A stretch of DNA of 64,000 nucleotides from Ceratothoa steindachneri (taxonomy: Eukaryota > Arthropoda > Malacostraca > Isopoda > Cymothoidae). The stretch spans positions 17,029,937 to 17,093,936 of the forward strand of contig OZ018333.1 in the NCBI GenBank assembly GCA_963969495.1. Direction: 5' to 3'. Positions 48,677-59,016 of the stretch are shown one piece after another. How positions within the stretch are numbered: the first letter of the stretch is position 1; every line of letters begins with the position of its first letter. The position numbers and the translations under genes were made by a program. Below the pieces are notes generated by a model, which was not told the origin of the DNA, ran no database searches, and was given only the letters and a program-made list of their open reading frames with translations.

Positions 48677-48678
<2 letters not shown>

Positions 48679-50367
48679 GGGTGTCCCAGAAAAAAAGTTA
48701 ACCGTACTTTGAATTAGTATAACTCAAGAACTATTGGAGATTTTGGTGTCCTGCCAAAAGTTTTTTATTTACCAACTATTTATTTGTCGATTCTGGAAAT
48801 TTCATTAAATTCCCTTTTATGATATTGATACACTAATGGGTTTAGTGGAGGCTATCAAAATTATGTTTGCGCAAGGAAGTAAAATAATGAAGCGAAGCCT
48901 AAGAAGTGTTTTTTCAGCCACGCTGTGATATGGTCTCGTCATTATTGCTTACTAAGCAAATCAAAGCGTTTCTGTGTAAAAGTTTACTTCCATAGAACCT
49001 TTTTAATCATGCAGTTAACAAAAGATCAACGCATATTTGTAGTCACCAACTTTATTAAGACTGGCAGTATTAAACAAGTAAAAGATTCATTTGAACAACG
49101 TTTTCCAGGTAGGCACCCACCAAGTAAGCCCACAATTTGGAAAAATGTTCGTAAATACCAACATGAAGGAACATGCTTAAATCTAAATAAAGGTCGTTCG
49201 GGTCGTATGAGAAACATAAGAACAACAGAAAATATCGAAAATGTTCTGATTTCACTTATTCAAAATCCACATGTATCAGTCAGAAAGAATGGGTTACGAT
49301 TGTCAAAGTCATCAATTAACCGCATTATTAAACATGACTTAAAATGGCATCCCTATAAGATGCATGCAAGACACCAGCTTCTTGGAACTGATTTTCCTCG
49401 TCGTAGACAATTTGTCGAATGGCTTCTCCATAAACCTGCTCGTTTCTTGGAAAACATTGTGATTGGTGTCGAGGCAGCCTTTTTCATGAATGGAAAGGTA
49501 AATAGCCATAACATTCGGCAATATGCGCCGCTGCCCCCCCTCCCCAGCATTCAAATTTGACACACGTATTTGTTAACAGAAAGTGTCTCTGTGTATGGAA
49601 TATGCGGGAATGGCTATCCTGTCGGCCCATGTTTTTACGAGAATAACTTGAATGGTGCTGCCTACCTGAGTCTGATCAACGAGAGGATCTTCCCGGAACT
49701 CCGCCAAATTTATGGCAATCAATTCAATAGATTTTGGTGGATTGAGGACGGCGCACCAGTTCATCGACAGCTTGCTGTAAGAACGGAACTAAGAGAAACG
49801 TTTGACAACCCCATGCAATTGAATGGCCCCCAAGATCCCCTGACTTAACACCGTGCGATTATTTCTTATGGGGATATCTAAAGAATGAAATGTCTTCTAC
49901 TCTACCACAAAGCATCAACCAGTTAAGAGATAGTATCCCACGTGAAGTCAATAGACTTAAGGAAAATCACAAGTTAATCAAAAAAGTTGTTCAATCAATG
50001 CGATCAAAGGCGCAACTCTTCTTGGAAAGAAATGGAGGATATGTGGAAGGAAACGGTGCTTAGAAAAGTAAAAAATAAATTTGTATTACTCATATGAAGA
50101 GGTGTTTTTGTTAAAAATGGATTAAAATATATTTGTTGATTTTAAACTTCGGTTTCATTATTTTACCTCTTTGCGCAAACATAATTTTGATAGCCTCCAC
50201 TAAACCCATTAGTGTATCAATATCGTAAAAGCGAATTTAATGAAATTTCCAGAATCGACAGATAAATAGTTGTTAAATTTTTTTTGTTTTGCAGGACTCA
50301 AAAATCTCTAATAGGTTTTGAGTTATACTAATTCAAAGTACGGTTAACTTTTTTCTGTGACACCTTG
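48677..50367 (+). mobile_element. Mariner-like element with about 220-bp inverted repeats
   Basis: 1,691 bp flanked by TA. Left end CCGGGTGTCCCAGAAAAAAA, right end (reverse complement) CAAGGTGTCACAGAAAAAAG. The inverted repeats extend about 220 bp with roughly 88% identity, to TTATGTTTGCGCAA. It encodes a plus-strand transposase pseudogene (49009-50063). Confidence 0.92.
49009..50063 (+). pseudogene. Mariner-like transposase with DUF4817-type N-terminus
   Basis: Starts MQLTKDQRIFVVTNFIKTGS, an HTH module resembling DUF4817. The DDE-type core follows: NGKVNSHNIRQYAP, YGICGNGYPVGPCFYENNLN, WIEDGAPVHRQL, then SPDLTPCDYFLWGYLK, so the third acidic residue is Asp, as in mariner. Defects: an in-frame TGA at 49558-49560, a frameshift near 49810, and the first catalytic Asp appears as Val (GVEAAF where DEATF is usual). 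It ends GGYVEGNGA at the TAG at 50061. Confidence 0.88.
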
Positions 50368-51090
50368 TATATATTAGGCTTTGAACTATTATCCCATGGA
50401 ACGATTTAAATGATTTCCTATGGGACCGTCGCATGGAGGCTTAAGAATCGTCAAAATAAACATTCACTACAGCGGGAGATCGTGTGCGTGTATGTGTGTG
50501 TATATTTGTGCATGTGTGTATTAACGAGCCTCCGCGTGTTTGGTCCAAGTGCGCTGTGGCAACCCCAAGGGGCCCTGATTCCTCACGCTTTCTAATTAAA
50601 GGGGGGTAAAGACGACAGCGCCACCTGACACGCTGGAAGCGAGTGAGAAACCTCCAAACACCCACCCAACCGCACTTGAGCGACGGAGATAAGTCGGGAC
50701 CCCCTCCCATCTCTATACGGGCTAGGGGGGGGAGGTCTACGCATATAGGAAAGGCGAGGTGTGCAACATGAAGCGAATGACTCGCCTTTCAGTTAAGAAA
50801 AAGAGAAACCAACGAGGGAATCCCAATCCAAGGTGTTCGAAGAAATGAGCTCAGGGTGAAAACGTGTGGAAGGAATAAAGCAGGCCCAAAAGACCCTCGG
50901 TGGGGTAAATGTTCACGCAACTCTCCTACCCTGGCCCTCTCCCTGGACGAAGGCAGATGCTCAGGAGGATGAGGTGAACCAGGACGAAAATGGAATCGCG
51001 AGCGAATAAAAATCACTATCATCATTTTCTTTCTTGTTCGTCTCACATAACACAAGACCCACAATCTCCCTTATTTTAAAGTTTATGAGT
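50368..51090. other. Sequence without recognised genes
   Basis: Short GTGTGT tract near 50488. 50788-50815 (AAGAGAAACCAACGAGGG) matches the second dispersed motif. 51025-51070 (CTTGTTCGTCTCACATAACA) is a copy of the 44-bp-type dispersed motif. Confidence 0.55.
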
Positions 51091-51099
51091 TCATCTTAA

Positions 51100-51715
51100 A
51101 AAAAAACAGCCTAGTAATTAGGCCATATTAAAAAAAAGACAAATGTACCCTCCCCCCCAAAAAACTAAGAAAAAAAATAAAAGCATGCTACAGCGTCGGC
51201 GAGAGGAGACTCCCTCCAGGGAACGAGCATGTATCTAACAACCAAAGCAAGTCAAATAAATTGGAGGAGGCCAACTTCCTCCAAAAAGTCCGATAGTCTA
51301 GAGGTCTGTGGACAAGAATCAGACCTGAATACGCAGGACAAGCGGTAGCGACCCCCCCCCCCATCCCGGTACCGGGAAAGATAACGTGCGCGAAGATAAA
51401 AAAACTGGATTCAATAAGAATGTGCCGAACAGTCTGGGGGACAACGCAGGCGAGCGCTCCATCAAATGGCGGTGCGTCCCGTGAGTGTCTCCAATTCGGA
51501 GACGACAGAAAGCAACCTGAAGCCGTCGCGGCATTGGGGGGATGGACCAGTCGTGGCGCAATGGCACGCAACTTTAAGAGCCCCTCGACCGTCTCCCATC
51601 TTCTTTGCCAAGCACCCCGGAAGGATGCCCTGATTCCTGCCATATAGTCGGTGTGAGGAAGAACCAAACGATGGTCTAGTCACCCAGTCTTGGCGGATCA
51701 TTTGGCGACCTCGTC
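51100..51715 (-). mobile_element. Short 3' fragment of the non-LTR retrotransposon
   Basis: Begins with the family 3' sequence (CAGCCTAGTAATTAGGCCAT; GTCAAATAAATTGGAGGAGG at 51252) and runs into the C-terminal/RNase H region (HTDYMAGIRASFRGAWQRRW readable on minus). Truncated at 51715; minus orientation. Confidence 0.85.
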
Positions 51716-51734
51716 TCCCTCCATAAAATGTTAC

Positions 51735-51925
51735 CCTTCCATTTTCTTTGGTGTTCCTCTCATATCACGCAAACACCTGAAACCGCCCCATTTAAAATAT
51801 CACCATTTTCATATAACAAACGCAAACATCTTCAATCATCCTCTTTTATCCATTATTATTATTATTATCACCATCATCATTCACCTTCCTGTTTGTCTCA
51901 ACGCAAACATCTGAAATAAGCTTTT
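51735..51925. repeat. Three units of the dispersed motif
   Basis: TCATATCACGCAAACACCTG (51757), ACAAACGCAAACATCTTCAA (51817) and GTTTGTCTCAACGCAAACAT (51890), separated by (ATT)n and ATC repeats. Confidence 0.75.
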
Positions 51926-52182
51926 TAAAATAATAAAATACGACAAATATAATAAAAATAATGTTTTAAACATGGTGATTATAGATGCCTTATAGGAAGC
52001 GCAAAATGTGGCGTAAATCCGGGATCTCCAATGCAACAGCACAAAATGTCTCGCAAATCCCAGAACTTAAATGCAACAGCATTTAAATTCGAAGCATTTT
52101 AGTTTCCATTGCAATTATTATCATCAATTATTTTTTATTAATTTTGAATATTAACATTATATTATTACGATTTTTTTCTCTT

Positions 52183-52885
52183 ATTATGGCGCAATTTCGC
52201 TTACTCAATCAGATGGCTGAACGGCCGGTTGATCGAGTGATGAGGCTGTATCATCTTTAGTGCTTAAGATATTCTTTGGGGGTTTTTTTCTTTAAGCATA
52301 AGCATTGTTTTCGCCCTTAAAAAAATGACAACGTACGAACTTGCTAGGGAAAGAACAATGTGGGGTTTCAGAGGGATTTGCAGGGAAACCTGCGAGTGTT
52401 TCATGTATACAGTTTCTGATAGATCGGCAGAAACATTATTATCTATAATTAATCCTTGCTAGAGATGCGGTCTATAAACATTTGATTGTTAGCCAGTCGC
52501 AGAACTTTAAAGATCCAGAAACAAGTGCCTACACAAACCAAATAGAGTCGCTTTGGGTCAATGGGCAAAGGGAGAATAAAAAAGGATGTGTAGCTGCTCG
52601 TTCTCTGATCGACTCCTTTAATATGTGCGAGTTTTTATGGAAGCAACGAAATAAAGGAAAGGACTCAGTTGCTCAAATTTACAATGACATTGTAAAGTTT
52701 TATCTATTAAATAATGTTTAGTTTTTATTTATTTAATTTCCTCTTATTCGCCCCCCAAACCCCACAAATATTTATAACATAGGAATGACCCCCATCCCTC
52801 CATTCCCGCGCATGAGAAAGGTAGTTCAGACTCCTCGGCCGACCGTTCAGCCATCCGGCTTTGGAGACGAAATTGCGCCATAATA
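52183..52885 (+). mobile_element. Merlin/ISXO2-like DNA transposon relic
   Basis: Inverted ends: TTATTATGGCGCAATTTCG plus GATGGCTGAACGGCCGG on the left (52183-52233), and their reverse complements on the right (52840-52885). Between them a plus-strand transposase tail at about 52466-52721. No clear target duplication. About 700 bp, so internally deleted. Confidence 0.7.
52466..52721 (+). pseudogene. C-terminal fragment of an ISXO2/IS1595-type transposase
   Basis: Reads FKDPETSAYTNQIESLWVNG, then CEFLWKQRNKGKDSVAQIYN, ending at 52721. The DP-T-x-x-H/Y-T-x-x-IE-x-W pattern is the last catalytic motif (Glu) of the ISXO2-like DDE domain, used by eukaryotic Merlin elements. The N-terminal two-thirds with the Asp residues are absent. 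Confidence 0.7.
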
Positions 52886-52989
52886 AGGCAACTCGAAGAA
52901 ATAATATCCTCCTGATCGTCTTTATGGAACACCAAATTCAATATTTTAGTTTTAATAAAGCGAAAACCAAAGAGGGCATTGTCGCGCTA

Positions 52990-53395
52990 AGAAAGTGGTA
53001 AGGTGAGAAAGAGCAACTTATAAACGGTAAAGTGGTAAAATTTTAAGTGGTAAACGTGGGAGAAAATGTTAAATTTAGCTATGAAGTGGCAAAGTGAGAG
53101 AAAGCGGTGAAGTTTTAAGTTGGTAAAATTAAAGGGAAGTGGTAATATTGGAAAGTTAGGATTGTATTGAAATTAAGACGAAGTTGCAGTGGTAAAATCA
53201 AAAGGAAGAGGCAAATTTGGAGGGTGGAAAAAATAGGATGAAATGTCAATGTTGAAAAGTTAGGATGGTGGTAAAAATTAAACCGGAGTGATAACGTTGA
53301 AAAGTGGTAAAATTAGAAAATGGCCAAGTTAGTGGAAATGGTATAATATAAGTGGTAAAGTTATCAGTGAGAGTTGGAAATTTTAAGCTTAATAT
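52990..53395. repeat. AT-rich degenerate repeats of AGTGGTAAAATTA type
   Basis: Irregular repeats of (A)GTGGTAAA with variable spacers over about 400 bp. Not coding. Confidence 0.7.
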
Positions 53396-53417
53396 CCCTC
53401 GCGTCGGCATCCAGCAA

Positions 53418-53660
53418 GGAAATAAGCGCCGTAGCAGAGGCCACGCAACTCTCCCAGCCCCGCTCCGCAACACGCATTTTGTCGTCAATTAAAGCTAAGA
53501 AGCGAAAACCTACGACGGCATCGCCACCAGATAGCAAAATTCTATGGAAGATAGTTGGGGCGTGGAAGGCACGTCGTCCAAATGAAGGCGGTTACACGCA
53601 CGTATTATCTTCGGAGATAAACTCCAAACAAAAACCGGCGAGAAAAATCAAGACAACAAA
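53418..53660. repeat. Inverted repeat, left arm (243 bp)
   Basis: Reverse complement of 53942-54183 with about two mismatches and one indel. It contains GCTAAGAAGCGAAAACCTAC, the second dispersed motif. The loop is 281 bp. Confidence 0.95.
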
Positions 53661-53941
53661 TTCGTTGTCATTCGGGATCTAGTGGCACTCTAGTGCCAAA
53701 TAGAGCCTGTTTGTAGCTTTTAGACGTGTGCAGGCGAATGAGTGCGTGCGTGTGTGTGTGTGTGCGTGTGCATGTGTGAGACTAAATAAAAATAGCTCCG
53801 AGTAGGGTCGGAATTAGCCGCAACCTCTTTGAAAATAGGAAAGTTTTGTTGTATCCTGAGTTTGCGAACTTTTGAATGGGCGGGGCTGACTGACTTTAAC
53901 CACCCTCTCTCCCAAAACTACCCCCCCCCCCTCGTCCCAGG

Positions 53942-54183
53942 TTTGTTGTCTTGATTTTTCTCGCCGGTTTTTGTTTGGAGTTTATCTCCGAGGATAACAC
54001 GTGCGTGTAACCGCCTTCATTTGGACGACGTGCCTTCCACGCCCCAACTATCTTCCATAGAATTTTGCTATCTGGTGGCGATGCCGTCGTAGGTTTTCGC
54101 TTCTTAGCTTTAATTGACGACAAAATGCGTGTTGCGGAGCGGGGCTGGGAGAGTTGCGTGGCCTCTGCTACGGCGCTTATTCC
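53942..54183. repeat. Inverted repeat, right arm
   Basis: Partner of 53418-53660. The short identical peptides predicted on the two arms arise from this symmetry. Confidence 0.95.
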
Positions 54184-54625
54184 ATTTTGACGTCAAGACA
54201 TTCATTTTGACGTCAGTGTATACTCAGATATCAATAAGTTATTCATTTTGACGTCAGTGTATACTCATATATCAATACGTTATTTATATTGACGTCAGGG
54301 TTTACTCAGATCTCAATACGTTATTCATTTTGTGACGTCAGGAGATACTCAGATGTCAATACTCTTCATTTTGACGTCAGGGTATATTCAGATATCAATA
54401 CTTTATTTATTTTAACGGCAGAAAATACTCGTATGTCAATACGTTATTCATTTTGACGTCAGGTTATACTCAGATCTCAATACGTTATTCATTTTAACGC
54501 CAGGGCATACTCAGATCTCAATACGTTATTCATTTTAACGCCAGGGCATACTCAGATATCAATACGTTATTCATATTGACGTCAGGGTTTACTCAGATGT
54601 CAATACGTTATTCACGTAGACGTTT
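54184..54625. repeat. 41-bp minisatellite carrying CRE sites (TGACGTCA)
   Basis: Unit about TTATTCATTTTGACGTCAGT then GTATACTCAGATATCAATACG. TGACGTCA is intact at 54188, 54208, 54249, 54290, 54333, 54372, 54454 and 54577, and mutated at 54413, 54495, 54536 and 54618. Spacing is 41 bp in most steps (39 and 43 around the copy at 54333; 20 at the first). TGACGTCA is the consensus site of CREB/ATF bZIP proteins (established); function here is unproven. Confidence 0.93.
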
Positions 54626-54990
54626 TTATTATACACACATCTTCGCTGATTTTGAGGCTGTTTCAATTGGTAATGGATCCATGTGTGTGTTTAGGCCCGC
54701 AACTTAATGTCGTATCTCGAAATTAACAAATATCTAGATAGCATTTTGGCTTAGGTATTACGAATATGAAGACTGTACACACAAGTCAAATGAACAATAT
54801 TCAAGTCTATTCCTAATTGAAGAAAAGAGGTTCCAAAGGAAGAAATATCTAAAGTGAAAAAAATAAAATTAGTGAGATGAAGGTCAAAGCAATAAATTAA
54901 ATGTTAGATAAATGTTCTCCTTATTTCAGCAAGATTCTCCAGGCTGGGAAGAGACGCCCGCCCGATGGCCTATACAATTTAGTGAATAAT
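54626..54990. other. AT-rich sequence without recognised features
   Basis: No ORF or repeat unit seen. Confidence 0.45.
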
Positions 54991-54997
54991 TCACAGT

Positions 54998-55165
54998 TTT
55001 GCGAACCTATGTTGAGGACTTTAGGGTGGGCGTCCCATATGTTGCGAACCTATGTTGAGGACTTTAGGGTGGGCATCCCATATGTTGCGAACCTATGTTG
55101 AGGACTTTTGGGGTGGGCGTTCAATATGTTGCGAACATATGTTGAGGACTTTGGGGTAGGCGTTG
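54998..55165. repeat. 43-bp tandem repeat, about four copies
   Basis: Units begin GCGAACCTATGTTGAGGACT and continue TTAGGGTGGGCGTCCCATAT; the copies are nearly identical. Confidence 0.95.
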
Positions 55166-55169
55166 TTCC

Positions 55170-55935
55170 ATTCGTCCAAGTGAAGAGTTGATTATTGGCA
55201 TCGCGATCCACCGGGGTGAGTCTCGCTCACACTCATCCGTTGCTTGGAGAAACAAGAAGAAGAGAGGACAGAGAGAGGGAAATCAAGGAATGGAAGAAAG
55301 GGGGGGCAGAGATCGACTCTTCCCTCACGAAGTGCCACAAATGTAGGCCGACCCTCCCGGCTGGCACTGTGCCAACGCGCCTCACCCCCTCCAAAAAAAA
55401 GCCACAAAAGTTAAAGAGACACAACGAGGTTTTTCCAGCTTGGATCCCCCCTTGGGAGGAGGTTGTCCCTCCTAGTGAGACAAGGTAAAAGGGGGAGGGA
55501 TGGCCCCCACCGGTACAGAGGGGGGGGGGCATAACCATCCTGAGAGAAAAGCGAAAGGGTGGCTGAATCGGGCGAAAGGCAGATACAAGTTTGGGGAGGG
55601 GGGGGGGCACTCCCCGTCGTGCCATCCCCTTTAAAGACTCCTCACCTGCCCCGAATGACACCCAGCGCACGCGCGTGTACGCATTTTAGTGCACATGTGC
55701 GTGAACGTAAATGTGTAAGGAGAAGATGGGAGAATGTTGCCATGTCATACATGTACGCCCACATTACGGCCCCTTTCGATTGAAATAAGACCCGGGGGAA
55801 AATAAAATATAAACCCGCGCCCTTAAATTGGTCCCATTAACAACTCATTAATAGGAACGGCTTCATTCGTATCAGCATTCACCTTCACCTCACAGAACGC
55901 AGGCATTTTCGTTCTTCATTTTTAACATTATCATC
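55170..55935. other. Sequence without recognised genes
   Basis: Several G/C runs (55520, 55599). A dispersed-motif copy at 55885-55920 (TTCACCTCACAGAACGCAGG). No gene. Confidence 0.5.
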
Positions 55936-55936
55936 A

Positions 55937-55939
<3 letters not shown>

Positions 55940-56011
<72 letters not shown>
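55940..56011. repeat. (TA)n microsatellite
   Basis: About 36 TA units, at the 3' side of the Penelope-like fragment. Confidence 0.97.
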
Positions 56012-56013
<2 letters not shown>

Positions 56014-56695
56014 ATGAAAATTAATGCAATATCGCAAGAAAAGATGAGGAATTAAACCACATTCTCCGAAGACAATTTAATTCAGAACAGTTTCGGTGTA
56101 TCTCACACCCTTTTTCAACTGACACTGGGCAGAAAATATAAGAAAAGTGCATACAAGCATAACACAAGGTCTGGTCGTGAAAGATCCCCTCTTTTTTCCC
56201 CCAATCCCCTACTTGTGGCTAATCAGGGGGGGGGGGTTAGGCCTAAGCATATTGAAGTGCTGACATTTTGCTATTTTGTTTATTTGCTTTCTTATTACAG
56301 GATTAAAAGAAAATTGACCCTCAGATAGATTTAAATTAGCAACTGACGATATCAAGCTAGATTCTACGATTCTTCTCTTAACATAGTTAGCCGATTTGAA
56401 TACCATTTTACTTCCATTGAAATCGATCGTATGATTCTTGTCTCTAACATGGCAAAATATTCCACTGCTTTCGCTGCCCACTCTAATATCTCTTTTGTGT
56501 TCGTACAATCTCTTGTCTAGATTTCTCCCCGTTTCCCCTATATAAACTTTATGGCAATCGTTGCATGGTATTGCATAAACTCCTATGTTAATATGTTCTT
56601 TGGGTTTCCTGGCAATCATCAATTGGTTTAAGGAATTATTATATTTAAAGGCTAGATTAATACCCGCGGGTATTAATCTAGCCTTTAAATATAAT
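56012..56695 (-). mobile_element. Penelope-like element, 5'-truncated, with GIY-YIG domain
   Basis: Minus strand. The coding part (56209-56670) reads HINIGVYAIPCNDCHKVYIG then ETGRNLDKRLYEHKRDI, the GIY-YIG nuclease of Penelope-like elements with its PCNDC zinc-type insertion, H69, H91 and E114. The RT is absent. The 3' UTR (56012-56208) holds AAAGGGTGTGAGATACACCG and GAATGTGGTTTAATTCC and abuts (TA)n. The 5' truncation point is a 58-bp perfect palindrome. PLE nucleases nick the target for primed reverse transcription. Confidence 0.85.
56638..56695. repeat. 58-bp perfect palindrome
   Basis: Arms 56638-56666 and 56667-56695, no spacer, centre CCCGCGGG. The left arm is the element's coding sequence (LAFKYN), the right arm its inverted copy, so the ORF artificially continues through the palindrome. 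Confidence 0.97.
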
Positions 56696-56704
56696 GCACA
56701 CATT

Positions 56705-57020
56705 CACACCAAAAAGATTTCAAAACTTGTTTAAAATGCCCGATAATGACGTTGAACACATATAGTCTCCATAATTCACAGATCTTGCCATAATCATTTT
56801 TTTTTGTGTAAATTGGAGCAAAACTAGGGGATATATTCCCTCTAAAAAGCGTCTACGAAGAAGCTAGAGCAGGTTTCACTCGAAAACAGTTAAATTCGTA
56901 TAGATACAGCACAAAACTGTATGAGTCGATTGTTCGGCGTATTCAATCTTTTTATACTGCTAAGGGGAAGGGGGCTCAAAGTCAGTAATTTAATTAATGT
57001 TTCCATTATTTTGTCTAACC
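56705..57020. other. Sequence without recognised features
   Basis: AT-rich. A possible remnant of a TA-inserting element next to the (TA)n; nothing firm. Confidence 0.4.
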
Positions 57021-57021
57021 C

Positions 57022-57025
<4 letters not shown>

Positions 57026-57110
<85 letters not shown>
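57026..57110. repeat. (TA)n microsatellite
   Basis: About 42 TA units. Its last TA (57109-57110) is the left target duplication of the Tc1 element; the array resumes at 58519. Confidence 0.97.
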
Positions 57111-57113
<3 letters not shown>

Positions 57114-58518
57114 TGGCGGCAACAAAAAAAGTGACATTGAATATTGGCAACAGAAATCGATACACAAAATCGCTTTCACTATTTTACTTGCCAACAATCC
57201 AATGAAAATGTGCGGAGCTTATGCCGCAAGTGGACGACTCTCCTGGGCTAAGACAACAGAACTGCGCTCTATTGGAACTCAGTGTCTCGTTTGAGCTCGT
57301 ACAACGACGTTTTAGTATATGGCACTCCAGCGTGCTGATTATCTGCATTCGTGCCTCCATTTGACGTGCTATAACTTCTGTGCAAGTGGATACAATGGGG
57401 TGGAAAAAGCTTTCTATGACAGAGAAAAGCCGTGCCTTGACCCTATTAGAGCAGGAAAAGTCTTTTATTGATGTAGCAGCAGATTTAGTAACGTCAAAAA
57501 TACGATTCATCGCCTAAAACGTGCAGCTGAGTTATTGCCACCAGGTACCATACCAAAGAGGAAGGAGGGCATTGGTGCAGCTAGGAAGACGTCTCCAAGG
57601 ACTGATAATATCCTAAGGCGTAAAGTGATGTCAGACCCTTCTGTAACCTCCGCTTCAATCAAGAAAAAACACCCAGACATCCTCGAGAACGTTGCCCTCA
57701 GGACCATCAGTCATCGCTTACAGAAGGACTTAGGCCTACCGTCTCGCCGCGCTGCCAAGAAGCCACTTCTTACCAAGGCTATGAAGATGGAAAGGCTCAA
57801 TTTTTGCAAGACCTATAAACATTGGACAGCTGCCCATTGGAAGAAGGTCATGTTCAGTGATGAGAGCACCTTTAGGCTGGTCAGAGGAGAGTCAAAGATC
57901 GTGCGTCGTCCCAGCACTGTGTCTCGGGATGACCCGAAATATACCGTGAAAACTGTGAAGCACCCTGATAGTGTGATGGTGTGGGGTGCCTTTAGTAGAA
58001 AAAAGGGCAGAGGAGGTCTGTACTTCCTTGCCAAGAATGTAGCCATGAGGGGGACTAACTATCTTGAAGTTTTGAGGCAGCACATGCTGCCATTTTGGGA
58101 AATTCATCAGTGTGAATTTTTCATGTATGATGGTGCCCCTGCTCACAGGTCCCAGTTAGTAAAAAGGTTCTTCAATGATAATAATATTAGTGTTTTGGAG
58201 TGGCCTGGTAATTTCCTGGACCTAAATCCTATTGAGAATGCTTGGAATCTGATGAAATCCAAAGTTCAAGAGACAGCACCCGGCAGCATCAAGGACCTGA
58301 TAGAATCACTGAAGCAGATCTGGGTTACGATCGACCCCACCTACTTCGCAAACCTCACTGAATCAATGCCCAATCGACTCAGGATGGTCATCAAGTGCAA
58401 GGGCAACATGACCAAGTAATAACTTTCATGAAATATTCATAATAAAATATGTAAGTTACATTTTTCTGTTTTATTTTCCCCGAATTGTCACATGTCACTT
58501 TTTTTGTTGCCGCCACTG
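57111..58518 (+). mobile_element. Near-intact Tc1-family transposon in a (TA)n array
   Basis: 1,408 bp with perfect 27-bp terminal inverted repeats (CAGTGGCGGCAACAAAAAAA then GTGACAT; right end mirrored), flanked by TA on each side. It carries one transposase gene with a single frameshift. The perfect ends and nearly open gene point to a young insertion. Confidence 0.96.
57395..58419 (+). pseudogene. Tc1 transposase, DD34E, one frameshift
   Basis: Starts MGWKKLSMTEKSRALTLLEQ at 57395. A one-base deletion near 57500 shifts the frame (VTSK, then NTIHRLKRAAELLPPGTIPK). From 57503 the frame is open to the TAA at 58417-58419. Paired-like DNA-binding domain at residues 1-110, then the DDE catalytic domain: FSDESTF, FMYDGAPAHRS and LNPIENAW, with 34 residues between the second Asp and the Glu. 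It ends KCKGNMTK. Without the shift it would be about 340 aa, normal for Tc1. All three acidic residues remain. Confidence 0.95.
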
Positions 58519-58532
58519 TATATATATATATA

Positions 58533-58678
58533 TCAAAGTAGCGCGAGAGAATGATGAAAATGAATCCATTAAACCACATTGAAAGAGAAAATGGAATAAT
58601 TTTTCCTTTCAGTATTCCGTTCTCTCTTTCAATGTGGTTTAATGGATTCATTTTCATAATTCTCTCGCGCTACTTTGA
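58533..58678. repeat. 66-bp hairpin (inverted repeat)
   Basis: Arms 58533-58598 and 58613-58678 match at 63 of 66 positions, loop 14 nt. It contains TTAAACCACATTGAAAGAGA. The same TCTTTCAATGTGGTTTAAT recurs at 58930-58949. Confidence 0.96.
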
Positions 58679-58779
58679 GAGATATATACATTTGTATATT
58701 TACCACGCGTTTAACTATTCCTCATTTATTCTTTGAATTCCTTAAAAGTTATTTTATTCAGAGAATTTTTTGGTTTTCT

Positions 58780-58875
58780 GCGTAGCAGAGTGTACTAAAG
58801 GCATACTTTTAACTGTGATCAAAGCGGTGTTCGCTGCCTCAGTGTGCATGGTTCGAATCGCTTCCCTGCACGGAT
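58780..58875 (+). repeat. tRNA-like sequence, possible SINE head
   Basis: A box A-like GTAGCAGAGTGT (58782-58793) and box B-like GGTTCGAATCG (58850-58860), followed by a T run at 58873. The box spacing is long for a tRNA and no cloverleaf acceptor stem was found. Could be a degraded tRNA-derived SINE. Confidence 0.3.
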
Positions 58876-58943
58876 TTTTTCGAAAAAAGGTAATAAAAAT
58901 ATTACTGAAAGAAAAAATTATTTCGTTCTCTCTTTCAATGTGG

Positions 58944-58947
<4 letters not shown>

Positions 58948-59014
<67 letters not shown>
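58948..59014. repeat. (TA)n microsatellite
   Basis: About 33 TA units between TGTGGTTTAA and the second hairpin. Confidence 0.97.

Positions 59015-59015
<1 letters not shown>

Positions 59016-59016
<1 letters not shown>

Noticed and set aside
53374..54123. Two small proteins with the same sequence on opposite strands
   Set aside because: They come from the two arms of one inverted repeat; no evidence of coding.
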